Shown here piece by piece: positions 1-13,700 of a DNA stretch of 64,000 nt; positions within the stretch are counted from its first letter, which is position 1; each line of letters begins with the position of its first letter. Source of the stretch: Hymenolepis diminuta (lineage: Eukaryota; Platyhelminthes; Cestoda; Cyclophyllidea; Hymenolepididae). The stretch lies in contig CAADRB010000018.1 in assembly GCA_900708905.1 (NCBI GenBank), forward strand, positions 1,063,668 to 1,127,667, in the 5' to 3' direction. The translations under genes were made by a program, and so were the position numbers. The notes under the pieces are model-generated. The model was not told where the DNA came from, searched no databases, and saw only the letters and a program-made list of their open reading frames with translations.

Positions 1-1002
1 TCATTCCTTAAACTCAGTTTTAGGTGTTAGCATCTGGCATCAGACAATTTGGAGTGGGAAAGTGAAATATGAGATCATGAAGCTACAAGGGAATGCGAAT
101 TTCTTCATAAAAATCATCACAATTGTCTGCAATTGACTTGAAAACTATTCTCCATTCTAATTGAACTTCTCACATATTCTGACGAAGTTAGGGACAGAGG
201 AGCAAGTTGGAACTCAAGCTCCAGAGATAATCCTATTTTTCAAGATAGACATATTTTAACTTCTTTATTTGATAACTATGATGTTTAAACCTTTCCTTCT
301 TTATGTCTAAAATCATATTTAATTATATGCACTTAATAAACTCGTTATCGTTGTAGTATTTCGTCACATTGATCGAAAGGTACTATTTGGACTGGTAGAT
401 GTAATTTTAAATTTAAAAAATTCCTGGAAGTGAAGTTAAGAGATTTCTTTCCGAGAGGGACAGTACGTGGCTTGAGTTGTTATTACCTCTTAGTCTTAGG
501 AGCCCTTCATAATCTGAGATACTTGGAGCGTTTCTTCTGATTGAAGCTTCGTACTAAAGGCGATTGGGTATTGACTGCACTGGATATCAGTTTTCGGGAA
601 CTGGCTTTATTTTTGTAATTCCTCACTTCCCACGGCAGTTCAAATTCATTTGTTAGCAGAAAAAAGCACACAATTGGGATTAATCGATTTTAAGAGACTG
701 GATGAATGTCGCTGCTCGAACCTTTTGAGTTGTGGGGCTGTAAGTTGGGATAAATTAGCCAGGTTTACAGTTCTAAATATTTATTTAAACAATTCTAATT
801 TGTCACATTATTAAGAAGCTTTTTCCTCAATATCTTGTTCACAATTTTGTCAAATTGTAATAGAAAGTATGTAAACAATCGTGTGCTGATATTGTCAGTC
901 CGTTTTTGGGCGATCGTAACGATATCTCTGAAAGTTGAGAAAACAGATTTTTCTTAACGCTTGATTTGCAATGTAAAAGTTATTCTTCTCTCAACATTTC
1001 AG
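1..1002. other. Left flank, probably DNAJC16-like intron
   Basis: No convincing exon is seen. The stretch ends in a good acceptor (ctcaacatttcag) that opens the first visible DNAJC16-like exon, so it is most likely intron. A short open stretch around 435-510 has no supporting splice signals and was not called. Confidence 0.5.
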
Positions 1003-4000
1003 GAGAGTATATTGGTCTTCCACGAATATCCTGACGACCCAGTCATCTCCTACTCTGATCACCAGATTTCTCGACGAATTCTCGATGACGTATACATGAA
1101 GAATAGTCGTTTAGCTGTTCCTCGAATTCTCTCTTCCTCACGATTCCTCGATCTCTGTCCCGCTGACGGCCATCCACCTTCCTCTGCCTTTGCCTCTGCA
1201 GCTGAAACCAGGGACGACCCAGTGGACGGTCATGCTGGTCACCGTCATCTTTGCCTTGTCCTTCTTCTGAACTCCAAAAATCGCGAACAAAATGTCGTCA
1301 AACTGGATCAATTCCGCTCAGTTTTGGAGCATATACCACATGCTCTCAAGTCTCCTCTTGGTCTTTCTCATCTCTTGCCGACAAATTTTTATCCTCTCCT
1401 TTCACCAGCTTATATCTATACTGATCGACAAGGTGCTTGGCTAAGGAATATTTCGGATTCCTCTACATGCTCTTCCTGCCTCGATTTATCAACGAATCTT
1501 GATGGCCAGCTTCTTGCTCTCTGGAGGATTACATCTCGAATACTGGCCCTTAAACCCCTTCTCAGAAATGAAACACTTACTTCAGATTGGCTAAAAGGAA
1601 CTCTAACTAAATTAGTAATGGATTCTCTAACAGTTGAAGTTCACCTAAAATCCTGTGATGTCAGAGAATTGCAATCTGATATCGCGGGGTGGTCGTTGGC
1701 TTATCTTCCCAAAATGGAGTCTCTTTTAGTAGATGAATTAGCCGCTCCCTTATGGTTAAGGATACGATTGAAACTGGGAAGTCTTGTGCGCTTAATGATC
1801 TCCTACTTTGATGGGTAAGTCTACTTACATAATATCAGTAGAGAATAATTTGAACAATCATGGAGCTAAGCTCCTCTTTACGTTTAAGGATGTGGGCCGA
1901 TCCGGTGGACTTTTTCCTAACCAGTGGATTCACTTTCGTTTTGTTGGCTGTGGTAGCAATCTATCGAGTAGGCTGGGACTTGTGGACTGAAATGACTTCA
2001 TCTTTTCAACCTCGTATGAGTTCAACTACAATAATGTCGGATATGAAGAATAACTGTCCCAGCAACCTCCATTCTCCACCACTCAAGTATGTTTAAATTT
2101 TGTGTTAAGTCCAGTCAAATAAAGTCATTTATAGCGTTAATATTGGGAAGACGATTTTGTTATTATTATCACCAACGGTCAATAGGGAAACTTTGCTATT
2201 GCTCCTCTGATGTGTTCTAATTTCACTCCAAACAAGGCGGAAACGAGGCAGAGAATGTGGTTTGAACACCGTAAGCCGGACAAATTAAATCCGTGGCGGC
2301 ATTTGTTCCCTTTCATAAGTTGAAGCTGTTTCATTATTATTTTGTATTACCTTTTTGTAAGATAGGTAATATTTACCCTTCTCACTTTAGAAAGTACTCT
2401 TATTTCTATTCTGCTATCGGTGGTTTATGTATTTTAGTCGATTAGAGGGGGATTCGGAACCAAGATCTCTCGTTTTGACCCCTTCCACTTACGATCGTTT
2501 AATCATATCTTCACCCAAAGGCCAATTTACGATTCTTCTCTGTACAGACGCCTCTCCACTGGGTCGACGATTGGCCGACCAGTTCTACCAAATTTGCCAT
2601 CGATATAGGTTAGTCAATTTCTTTCCTTAGCTTTATTAGAGCTTGCTTTCATCTTACCGTTAACAGTTTATTAGAATAATCTATAGCTAGAGTCACTATT
2701 GTAAAAATTAGTGTAATGTAAAGCTACAACTTTCGTAGCTCATAACTATTTTCACTGCAACACAAGACTGAAAGGAGACAGAAAATATTATGTAAAAATG
2801 TCTTTATAACTGAAGAAAGGAGATATCCTTTCGTAGGTAATAAGCTTAATGTTTATGTGTTTGGGAGATGTAAATAGATAAGAGAAACAGGAGATACTAA
2901 GATAAAATGTGCGGGTTTGATAACTGAGAATAATCCATCGATAACAAAAAAGGAATAGTATGCTGTGATGCAACTTTGTTATTATTATACTTTAGTTGAT
3001 TCTGGCACTTAAAAGTGATCATTTTTGTATTATTGTGGTGTTGGAGTTAGTATTAAAAACTTTGACCGATGCAAAATGCAACAGACTGCCACACTTTTAA
3101 ATTAGAAAGCCAAGAGTAGAAAATGAACTCACTTATGTTGAAGAACGATAATAGAAACTCGAAAAAGAATACTATGAAGAACGAGGGAGAGTTTGAGAGT
3201 CCAGCGTCTACACTAAAAATCTTGCAACTACTGCGTCAGTTATCGCGAAAGAGGCGAATACAAATTGCTAATCAATATTCTCCAACTGAAACATTTTGAA
3301 AGCAGTTTAAGTAGACCCGAAAACGTAAATCTGATTTTCTCCGATCCAAAATAAATTAGTATTACTCAAAATACCAAGAACTTATTGGGGAATCCTTCTG
3401 TGGATAACAATAGATCAACAATAAATTAACTGTTGATCACGATCATTACATTTACCAAGTAGAACTCGATACTACACTGCTAACGATGGTTGTTTCCCAC
3501 CAGCTAAATTAAAGATTTGATTTCTAGCTGTTGGTGCTTATTTATCCTTTCACCCAATCCCTGGATGTGCATAACTGGTCTCCTATTTGTGGCCCTTGAC
3601 CTTACTATTAAACTGCTCCTTTAATTCTATATTGCACTAGATCGGACTGTACTATTTTTATCCATTCTAGGGGCAACCCAAGCATTGAACTCGTACCAGC
3701 GTGTCTGTTCTTGGATCGTTACGCTGATTGGTTGGGCTGGGCGCTTGAGGCTGCAACTAGAATACCCTTCCGACCCGCGAATGCTTCAGGTAACTCTAGC
3801 AATGTGGCTTTGACCTTTAACCCTGCTAACTGCCGTGGAACTGTGTTCGCTGTCAATGGTTTTCGAAGATACTTCCATATGTATCATCCACTACTTCCCG
3901 GCGGTCAGGCAAGGTCATGCAATCAGGTTAGTGGTCTTACTTCAAACTGAGAAAAACTGCCTATGTTGAGTTTAATTTTCTTTCCACTTAATTTCAACAA

Positions 4001-6680
4001 AGTTATCAATTTAAATTGTTTAATTAATTAATTAATTCTGTACCTGCGTTTTTGTCCCCTTTTTATCGGATTTGGCTATTATTTCCCCCTTCGTGTTTTT
4101 TCATAATCAGTTTGGATGAATGAAATAAGGAATCGAGGGTCTAAAGTACCCGAAAAACTTTTTTATCTGCTTTCTGAATATTTGAGTTTTTTGACGTTAA
4201 ATCTTATATTTAATGTCGTCAATTCGTACGATTAGTTAGCTGAGAAAAATGAAATTAACCGCCCGTTGGAATTACAAAATGTAGAAATTCTCGAAAGTGG
4301 AAAGCATAGTTGTGTAGGCGAAAGTGTAATGGAATGAACCACGATGAGTATTTGAGAGAAAAAGAGAGAGCTGAGGGAGAAAGGAGAGAAGAGGGAAATG
4401 TACGAGTAGAGGAAAGACAAACGTGTGTGTTGTAATCTGCCCTTCTCTGTAAGGTGTCGTAATTGACTCTTAGATTCCCTAAGACATTACACTAGTTACA
4501 AATACGACCCGACAGCATCACAATACAAAACGATTCAAACCGATATGTCAACACAAAACGCACGTCTGCGTATCAATAGGTCATAGAGACATAAAGGCAT
4601 CACTGCGGTGTCGTGGGCGCAAAACCGAAATTTCTTCATAGAGAATGTGATTAAAGAATATTTATAGACGCGGATAGATGGTCATCCTTCGTGTCTGATG
4701 ATTTTAAAAATACAGACCTTAGATCATGCCTAAAAGCGAATGTAGATTCATATAGTTCAATTGTTCCTCAGTCCGATAACGTTAATATCCAAATGCTCCG
4801 TGATAGTATGGCATAGAGTTTGAAAGAGAGTTGGTTAAGTGTTATTTCGCTTAATATAATGCTCAGAAACTGAGAAATTCTAATCACAAGGTTATTTTAA
4901 GCGACGCCTTCAAGGAAGAATATTGAGAATAAACCAAATCATATTACTTGAACAGTTTGAAGATGAGCAGTTCAAAGGTCAAAATATTAAGTAAATACAC
5001 TAAGATAAATCCAAACTAATGATATCCACATTTTACGATGAGAAAATAGAATTATATTAACCGAATCCGGTTTTGTTTTCACCAAATCTAATCCGTTTAC
5101 AGTTCGTGGGACTCAACTTTTGCACTACCTCTGATAAGTGGGTGTAACTTCATGTAATCATTGGTCACCTGAGCGATAGTTGCGGTGGGAAGCACCTATG
5201 CAGAGAGAGGTACAACCAGAGATTGAGTAGAGTTTTTGGAGGAATGTAGATGTGTTGAAAAAATAGGGAAATTTTAACCGTTAATTTATGAAGAAAAAAT
5301 ATTTATTCCTACGAATAAGTTCTCAAACATTTTGTAGAAATTGACAAATTTTTATGCTTTCGGTATTGTAAAATCTTCAGAGATGGTAAATAATGTGTGT
5401 TCGCCACTTGTTAACTAATTAGCCTCTGAAATAGCCACAAATCCCAGAACTCAATAATAACATCTAACTGCCTTAATGGTAAGCCTTACTCCAAAATTAC
5501 ACTAGAGGGCGACTCTGTAATTTGCCATATTTTAACAAATACGCTAATTTTATGAATAATTGACAGTAAATTTTTATTTCAGTTTTATGCAGCAGAAGTC
5601 CCCCGCTTTTTGAAACAAATTCTAGAGAATAAATATAAATGTTTTGTCTAATTTTAACATCCTCTTGAAGATTTACTTTTTGAGATTAGTGGTCTGTGTG
5701 ATTTCCGGGCAACTGAATTCCGACAGTAAATTCTTGGCTTCACTTAGATCTACGATGTTTGTATTTGCCTTCTCAGAATGGTAACTCTACCACAATAAGT
5801 ATAAGGTGAGCAAGTAAAGATGTGCTTCCTCTGAGACTTTTGTACTAACTTCCCAATATGCAACATTCTCCTACCGTGTTCCTCATCCCAGATTTCTCGA
5901 AAGCTATGCTGTTGTCGCGAGTACATTCTTAGTGATATTACTGAAGATCTGTTAACCTAAACCTGTAGTGGCCTACGGTTATTTTTAAGTTGTTTTCCAT
6001 GCTAGTCACTAAGCACGTTGGTACTATTCCATGCTACCAGAAGCGAAAGTAGTCATTGTAGCAGGATGGTTACCTCCTTTCATTCTTGCATTAATTAATA
6101 ATACTTACTCCATACTTTTATGCTATAGGTTCTTGTCTACCTCTCTTAGGCCATCCCACTTTTACTGGTTTCGAGGTGTAATTGTTTGTGCATCGTTAGA
6201 AGGGCTAAATACGGAATTTATAACACTCGCAATCTTCAAAAATCGAATAATTCCAGCAGTTTAAAATAACTATGTATTAAATCTGTTGAAAATTGAAGGG
6301 TATCTTTTAATCCAAATTTTATTTGACTTTATTTGCTTTTGTCATTTCAGAATTCAGATTATGAAACCGAGGAGGCGGACAACTTTACTCTTCAACATCG
6401 TAAAAAAAACCTTTCAAAGGAGTCCCGTCGTGTGGCCAACTTCAGTCGTCTCTTAGGTCTGAACCACCATTCCTCTTCAGATGAGGATGACGATGAAAGC
6501 ATTTACGAAATGGAGGAAAATGAAACGGAAAGCAACCGGCTCTTATCTTCAAAACTTCCACTCTTGGAGCATGAGGTGCTAGCTGGTCTTTCCACATGGT
6601 TCGAACGACTTTTTGAGGGATCCTTGAGGCGTCATCATGTTTCTGAGTGGCCAAAGTATCTCACGACAATCTCTTCTTGA
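1003..6680 (+). CDS. DNAJC16: DNAJC16/ERdj8-like protein, C-terminal part (5' end outside window)
   Basis: Exons read as 1003-1814, 1889-2086, 2438-2608, 3671-3926 and 6351-6680. All borders are AG/GT, the phases agree, and the total of 1767 nt is 588 codons plus a TGA stop. The first exon opens in phase 0 after a ttcag acceptor, so the N-terminal part lies upstream. Family-like blocks are visible: ILVFHEYP, then ILDDVYMKNSRL followed by APRILSSSRFLDLCP-like text, a CLVLLL strand, and near the C-terminus WFERLFEGSLRRH followed by EWP. A hydrophobic helix at residues about 279-298 (FFLTSGFTFVLLAVVAIY) fits the single membrane anchor of DNAJC16; an acidic stretch (SSDEDDDES) lies in the last exon. 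In animals this J-protein sits in the ER membrane and influences autophagosome size. The J domain and most of the thioredoxin-like region, about 260 residues, should lie left of base 1. The assignment rests on remembered family features, not on a search. Confidence 0.8.
3927..6350 (+). other. Large intron of the DNAJC16-like gene
   Basis: 2.4 kb between exons 4 and 5, bounded by GTTAGT and a ttcag acceptor. It holds a (TTAA)n run near 4021-4036 and a purine-rich stretch near 4355-4425. I see no coding or RNA feature in it; the 77-codon open frame at 6031 has no splice or homology support. Confidence 0.6.
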
Positions 6681-6906
6681 TTTCGAACTTGAACTTGCCC
6701 TTAAATGACAATATTTTGCCAACTACTTCTGTGATTTCGGCTTTTTTTCCTTTCATTCTGTTTTACCTGATACACAGTATCAAGTGCATTTTATTGAGAA
6801 TTTCTTAGCAATGGTATAACTTCGATTGCTTATGTTTTAAGGCAAATTTACCCTCCGGTATTTGAATAACTGACTGCCCACCGGCTAACATGACTTGTTG
6901 ATAATT

Positions 6907-6912
6907 AATAAA
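6907..6912 (+). other. Candidate poly(A) signal of the DNAJC16-like gene
   Basis: AATAAA lies 227 nt after the stop codon at 6678-6680 and is a canonical hexamer. Cleavage site not determined. Confidence 0.4.
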
Positions 6913-7797
6913 ATTATGCATTTGGTTTATTAACTTTCCCTACAAATACCATCGATGTTCAGCTGGATATTTTATTGCTGCACTCGATGAAAGAACACAT
7001 TTATTCAAGGTTTATTCTCGTTGGTTTAATCCATAATCTGGTTCTGTGAAATCGATTCATTTACTTAGGTCGGAATAACTTGTTGATTTTGTATTAATTT
7101 AAAGAATCATCTCTCTACGATTCCAAGACTCACCAAGAGATAGGTATCTTATGGCTTCACTGCTGATATTTGCTGGAATAGTATTTTTAATACGATCAAT
7201 TGGGTAAAAAAATACCTGGTCAAATGAAAGGTGTCTTGAGATTCCAGGGAATGAATTAGGAAGATTGAATTTCGAAACGTTAACTACCTAGTAAGTAAAT
7301 GTTGTAGAGCTCTGATTCGGAAAACAACAGACTAGGTAAGAGTCCTTAATATCTTGGTGTGGCTTCCAGCACTTTTTTGATACCCTCCCTTTGATCACTT
7401 GTTAGATTTTCCGTTAAGCGACGCTAGTTGCTCCTATAGTTAAAACTTGTCAATTTTTGTATTACGGTAGGTAATAATAATCTATTAACAGATTAATTAT
7501 AGTTTTAAATGGTCAAATTTTAATTACTCTCGATGTAACAATTTTGTAGCTAAGTTCATTAATTTTTGTCACTGTAACCATGGAGATATTTGTACAGAAG
7601 ATCAATTAAGTCAATAGCTATTTAATGTTATTGCAGGAAGGTATTAGTTTGACAAATTATATTTCCCTTGTATTGTTACAGGCAGGTATATATGGCCAAT
7701 ATGAAAATGTCAGGACTGAGCTTAATAGAGCGTTATTTTTTTGAATAGATCGTGGAAATGGTAGATCGTTTAAACGAATATAACAGTTTTGTTTTAG
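6913..7797. other. Intergenic spacer; may contain the first exon of the polycystin-like gene
   Basis: About 0.9 kb between the DNAJC16-like 3' end and the first recognisable polycystin-like exon. The start codon of that gene must lie here or further left. ATGs at 7693 and 7702 are possible, but no phase-0 donor could be tied to the exon at 7798. Nothing else is seen. Confidence 0.4.
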
Positions 7798-10700
7798 ATT
7801 GCTTTCGTTTTAATCAGTTTCCTCAGTCAACTGATTTCACAAGTAAATGATTAATTTATACATTTATTTCGGAACAAAATAGATTAGTAATGGAGCGAGG
7901 ACATTACAAGAATTCCAGGAAGACGCTTTTACTTTCAAATATAGCCTTATTTGTCCAGAAGAAGTATTTGCAACAGAAATATTCAAGTGTGAATTAGAGA
8001 TTACTGGTGGAAATAGGGTTCTTTGCACCTTGCAAAGCGAAAAAAGACCACCTTTGAGTTACCTTATTGAAAGTTTGATTGCCTATTTATCTATTTGTCT
8101 TTTTTAGATAACGGAAATAAAGCAAAGAAGGTGAAAAGCAAATTCTATAGTTCTTTTAATGATGCGGGCTTTCATTCAGTAGTGGCGTTTTTTGAATCCT
8201 ATGCTGATAATCTCTTAGCAACTCCTAAGCGATTAGATGTTCCAGTTAATGTTCTTCCGAAGAGAGATGGATCTACATCAAATGGGGGTAAGTTTCACTT
8301 AAGTGACTAATTAGGTTTATATTATTTAGGTCCCGCCATAATTGGCGGAATAGAAATCTGCTATATTTCAGGGAATCAATGCTGTACTGGTTGTGGGCCG
8401 CACCATACCACCTTTTCCAGTTTAAATGACTTGCTTTTCAGAGCCGACATAATCGGAGGAAAATTGTTAAATACGAAATGGCAAATTACAAAAGTGGGAG
8501 ATCCAAGTTACTTGAATCAATTTGCATGCAGTCAAGCAGAATGCATGCCCCTAACATTCCTTCAAGTATGATAAGATAATGCTTAATACTGTCAAAAAGG
8601 TAGGAAAATATAAAGTCACAGGAATAGCTGAAAGTCTGAGCGGAGAGCATTCTTCAGCCAGTCGATTCTTCAGAATAGAGACGCCATCCACCGTTAACAA
8701 TGTATGCAAATATTTTTATGCCTACTGTACCAAAAATGATGATCGGAGATGGAAGTATCTGAATTTGTGGAAAGAATCTCCCAATATACGAATCATGAAC
8801 GAATCTGGGATTGTCCATTCCGTAAATTGGGACGCCAATAAAGTGTGCCTCTACCCAGAACTCATCAGAAATCCAAAAATGAATGAAATTTTAACGGAGG
8901 TATTTACAATAATTTGTTATTTAATCTAATCATTGGATAAAGTTTGAACAAAGGAATTTTGTATAATTTTATAAATGCATGTTATATAGAGTGAATAAGA
9001 ATTAGCTCTCTATTTTAAGGTGTTAAATTCCTAATAATTAAATACCAGTACACAATAGGAATTTTCGTTTGAAATTCACGTTATAAATAAGCATTTTCCT
9101 GTATTTTTAAAAACTACCTTGGATTTGCACTGCAAAATTTATTTTGTGTCAATAGCCTAGCGTGTTATTGAACGTTTAGATACCTGGAGATCTTTTCAAG
9201 GAGTTACTTTTTAAGCCCATTACCTAACTGAATTTTAGGCTCATTATGACAGCTATGCGCCAGTGGATTAACGGTTATGCGTAATAAATAAAAGATCAAG
9301 AGCTATTGATACATTTCGGTGAAAGAAATAGAATTTTGGGTTACTAGTTTCTCTTTCGGAGAGATCACGCAAAGATGAATGTTAAAAATATCTTCACTAA
9401 TATCTTCACTAAAAATATTTACACTAATGCGTAATAATCTGTCTGTTTCCAGGATATGGCCCCGTTTAGTACAAAAGTGCTCATCATTGGAGAAAACAAA
9501 TACCTCCGTTTACAATCTGGAGATGTTGACTTCTGTATTCCCGAATCTGAGCTTAAATTGAAACAGAAGCTGGAAGTGACCATCTTTGCAAACAACTCGT
9601 TTCTACTCGTTCAAGATAGACACATTATAGTGATTGGAAAGGAGACACCAATGCGTTTAACCATTAAGTAAGGGCAACATTACTTAATATGACTTGGGCT
9701 ATTAGAATAGTCCGACCTTTGTCTTCTATTAGAACCTCGTGGATTACTTCACCAGAACACATTATATTAACTGGACTATGTAATGGAATTCTGTGTTCCC
9801 AGAAGACCCAACCACAATGGTCTTTATCAATGTTATATTCATCGGCTGAACATTGGGATTTAAGCGTTGAAGAAATGTTAAAATACACAGAAGGTAAGTG
9901 CTGCTACATATTAAAAGATTATGATTGCACTAAGGCTGGAATAGCAGCAATATTGTCATCTCACCAGATTTATTACTACTTCAACCGAATGGAACTATGC
10001 TACTGACATGTATTTCAGTAGTTGGAGATCAACAATTTTGTGCTGCATTCTATATACAGATGCCATTTGAATGCAAATTTTGTAATCTTGAAGCTCCAAG
10101 TGTTATTGAGGCGTTTCAATCAATCTCAATCGAGTGTGCTTGTCCATCTAAGGCTAATGGTTACTTCGAATTTTATGGCAAGTTTCCATATTTTGAGTTT
10201 TTTTATTTTAGGAAAAACAGCCCAAACCAGCCTTGGTCCGAAATCGCTTGGAATAGGTGATCAGCCGGTTTTCTCTGCAATCGTTCCTCAGATCGGAAGT
10301 AGTGTGATACCCTGCATTCGTAGTTTACCAGGGTCAAGTATTTACGTAAACAAATGCTTTGAAAAGATAGAGGTTGGTACTATTTTCTTATAATATACGA
10401 GGAGTTGATATTTGATTATTTAAAGAGAGTATGAAGGAAATATCATGGGTTAATTAAATAATCTTGCAAGACAGATTACATTTGCGAATTGTTGATCGTG
10501 AGAAGGTTTCTGAATATGTGGAATGCGAAATTAATCTAATAAGTGGTTAAGAGGAGAGATTAGAGTAGAAACTGGCTATAAAGTAGAGGCGTCGAAATCC
10601 TCACTTCATTCGATTATCGAATTCAAGCTGCACCTTTAAATATTGAGTACTCTAAATTCCAAATATCAGGATTTGTTCTCTGGGCTCTTGAGTGCAATCA

Positions 10701-13700
10701 TATGACGATTTTCAAAATTTATTAGTCGGTTCATTAAGTCGGATGATTTATCATACAATTTCATTACATGATAGCTTTCAATGGCTGCGACAACCTGTGT
10801 ATTATAGTCAATCAGTATAGCAGATTATAGGATTAGTATCTTCATTCTAGCAGCAATTGATTAATACCCAAGCAATAAATTCTAACATAATTAGCATATC
10901 GAAAAGTAAACGAATTTTTCATAAAAAACTTATTTACAATAGAGGAAATAAAGCATGGTGAGATTGGTAAATGAATCCACACTAACCTATTGGTAACGAC
11001 CGACTGTCTGCCAACATGGATAATCAAATGTTGTAACAAATACCAAATCGAGAAAGCGTAGCCTGATAAGATGCGTTTGTAGTTCATACAAAAGATCTCG
11101 TGGATAAGAAAAAAACAAGTGGGAACTGCGTGTTGGGATATCTACTGCTATTCGTCAAAGAGATAAGAAGAAACCTCATGCGCAGTTTTAAGGGCATCAG
11201 TTGACCCACATTATTAATATTTAATAACAATAATAATATGTCCATTTATCTGAAGGTCCTATCTAAAAAACGAATGGGACAATTGAATAGATAGTTTTCA
11301 CGTTCTAGTAATTAAAGAAAGAGTTCTGAAAACCTGCTTGACTGCATTTTCTGCATATCAAAAATATTTAGTTCTAAAGGTTATTATTAAATTATTTTAT
11401 CTTATTATTATTATTATTAAATTATTAAATTTTATCTCTTTAATTCGCCGAACAGTCTTCTATTTCAAATAATTATGTGAAAGGACACATTCGGTAGTGG
11501 AAAAATTAAAAGAGTTGCTACATGACTAATCTCATTTCACTTAGATGTGTTGTAATGTTTATTCTTGATTCGAGTTCTTTTATTTTTAAATAAGGTTCAC
11601 AATTGACAGGTCTATATTTAAGAAAATACTGATTAATGTTTCCCTTTAGATAAAGCAGCAATCAGCAGGGGATATTAAAGAGCAAATTACTTCTATGACA
11701 GACGGAGAAGATAATATTCTAGATAAGGTAGTATCGGCTGGAAATCCTAATGAAATATCCGAAACAGTGCAAACTATTTCGTCTCAATTAACAAGACTCC
11801 TTTCGGACGACATTAGACAAAGTAAGATATCGACTAAAGCAGTCTGATTTTATATAAGACTCTACTTAAAACGATTCATACATTTTAGATGACTCTATTG
11901 AATTCAACAACAGAAGAAATAAAGCAGCTGAGGTTAGTGAAAGCATAAATATTTCTATTTTCTACCCAATTTGAAGTAAAAATGCAATTTTTCATCACGA
12001 AAAAATATCTGAAAATAGGGTGTAATAAAACAGTTCAATAAATATTAAGAAAAGGGATCGACCATAAGCATAAATCAAAGTTTGAGCGTCGAATTAGTCT
12101 TATAAAGCCCGATCTTCGGATTTTGATTGCACATCTTTAAATTCTACTTCAAAGTTTAATGTCTCGCAATGTCCAAATATCAAAGTTTTTCATTGTTTAC
12201 TAATTTTATTCATGTTTGCGGTGTCCAGAGCTTATTGATCAGTTAATTACTTTTGATCATCGGCCACTTACTCTAGATACCATTTCCTTTCTAATACTCT
12301 AGCAGAATGCTGAAAGGCTGGATATCTCTTTACCACGAATTTTTTATAAATTCCAACCAATATTAAATATTTCAGACGATATCAAAATTGGTCCGTGCAA
12401 CAGAAAAAATTCCATTGAGCAATGTGAATAACGTGATTCCATTCTCATCCACAATCGAATCAGTTGTTACTAACGCAAAAGAAATGTCATTTACTACGGT
12501 TGACCGTCTTCAGTCAAAATTGGCAAATTCGTTAAATGCTTTGGATGGCCTAATGTCAAAAAGTTCAAGAGATATGATTTTTCTATTGAGTGACAGATTT
12601 ACAAATATTGGAACTCAAATAATACAGGGAAGTAAATTTAAAATTTCCCTCATCATCAATAAATTATTACACATACTTTATTGTCACTTTTAATTTTATT
12701 AAAGGGTTTAAATAGTCAGTTCTTTGATCCAACACCATCCCTCAAAAATACAGACCCCAGAGCACTGGACTATGATACGGATATTGATACTCCACGTGCG
12801 TAACTCTTTAATCGAAGATATTGCCAAATAATAAAGGCAAATAGTTTTAAAATGATTTCAATCAATTTACAGCGGTAAAAACCACAGATGAACTTATCTC
12901 ACTAAAAATAAAAGAAAACCAGAGGAAATCTGCAAGTTCATCTATTTTGTTATTTTGTTAAAAATTTTCCATGCATATGGAGGATTTTTATCATTTCAAG
13001 TTGATTTAAAGTCAGTTCTATTATCCAGTTGTAACTGACTCGTTTTTTGAAAATTTCAGGCGGATGCAATGCTCAAAATATTAGAAGACTTAAATGGCGT
13101 ATTGGCCAATTCACTGCAAACAATACTTGTACCTCAAGGACAGGCATTTCAAAAAGATTCAGTAGCACTTTGTCGGATTGATGGCAACCAATTAAAAACC
13201 CAAAAGATTTCCTGTGGTAACGAGATGCCTACATTTTCCAATTTTACAACAGATATTTCAAATCCAGATATAACTGTTCGCGTATGCCGGTGACTGCATC
13301 TTTAAATTAGAATTTTTAGATGTCTAATTATAAGAGAAATGCATTTGATTACTTCAATACGGACACCTTAGGTCCACAATCAGAACTTGTGTCCCTTTCT
13401 ATATATTCTGGTGGAGAACCGATCAATCTTTCTCAATTTAATCCCTCTTTTCGAATCAAACTGGAGAAGGTTTGATATTAGATTGTATGCATTCATTTTA
13501 CGATTTTTTTCTCTTTTAGTCAATAGATAAAATGCATTCAGAACACTTTGACATTAATTTAAAATTGCCAGACCCCATATATGCAGTTGATGGAACGGTT
13601 ATATATTCACAACTGATTATGCATAGATTTGAGATCAAAGATTTAAATAAAGTCTTTGTTTTTCAGCTTCACCCTAGTGATATCAATAGCTGTCCGCAAT

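Noticed and set aside
709..760. GGTTCGAG on the minus strand, resembling a B box
   Set aside because: The A-box-like site is too close and the 3' half of the box does not match; no tRNA fold.
4355..4425. Purine-rich tract, whose complement resembles the CT-rich dispersed repeat
   Set aside because: The order of the shared short words differs from that in the two repeat copies; low complexity explains it.
9664..10006. Open frames across the polycystin-like exons at 9733 and 10019
   Set aside because: They read through introns or lie on the other strand; the spliced frame explains the region better.
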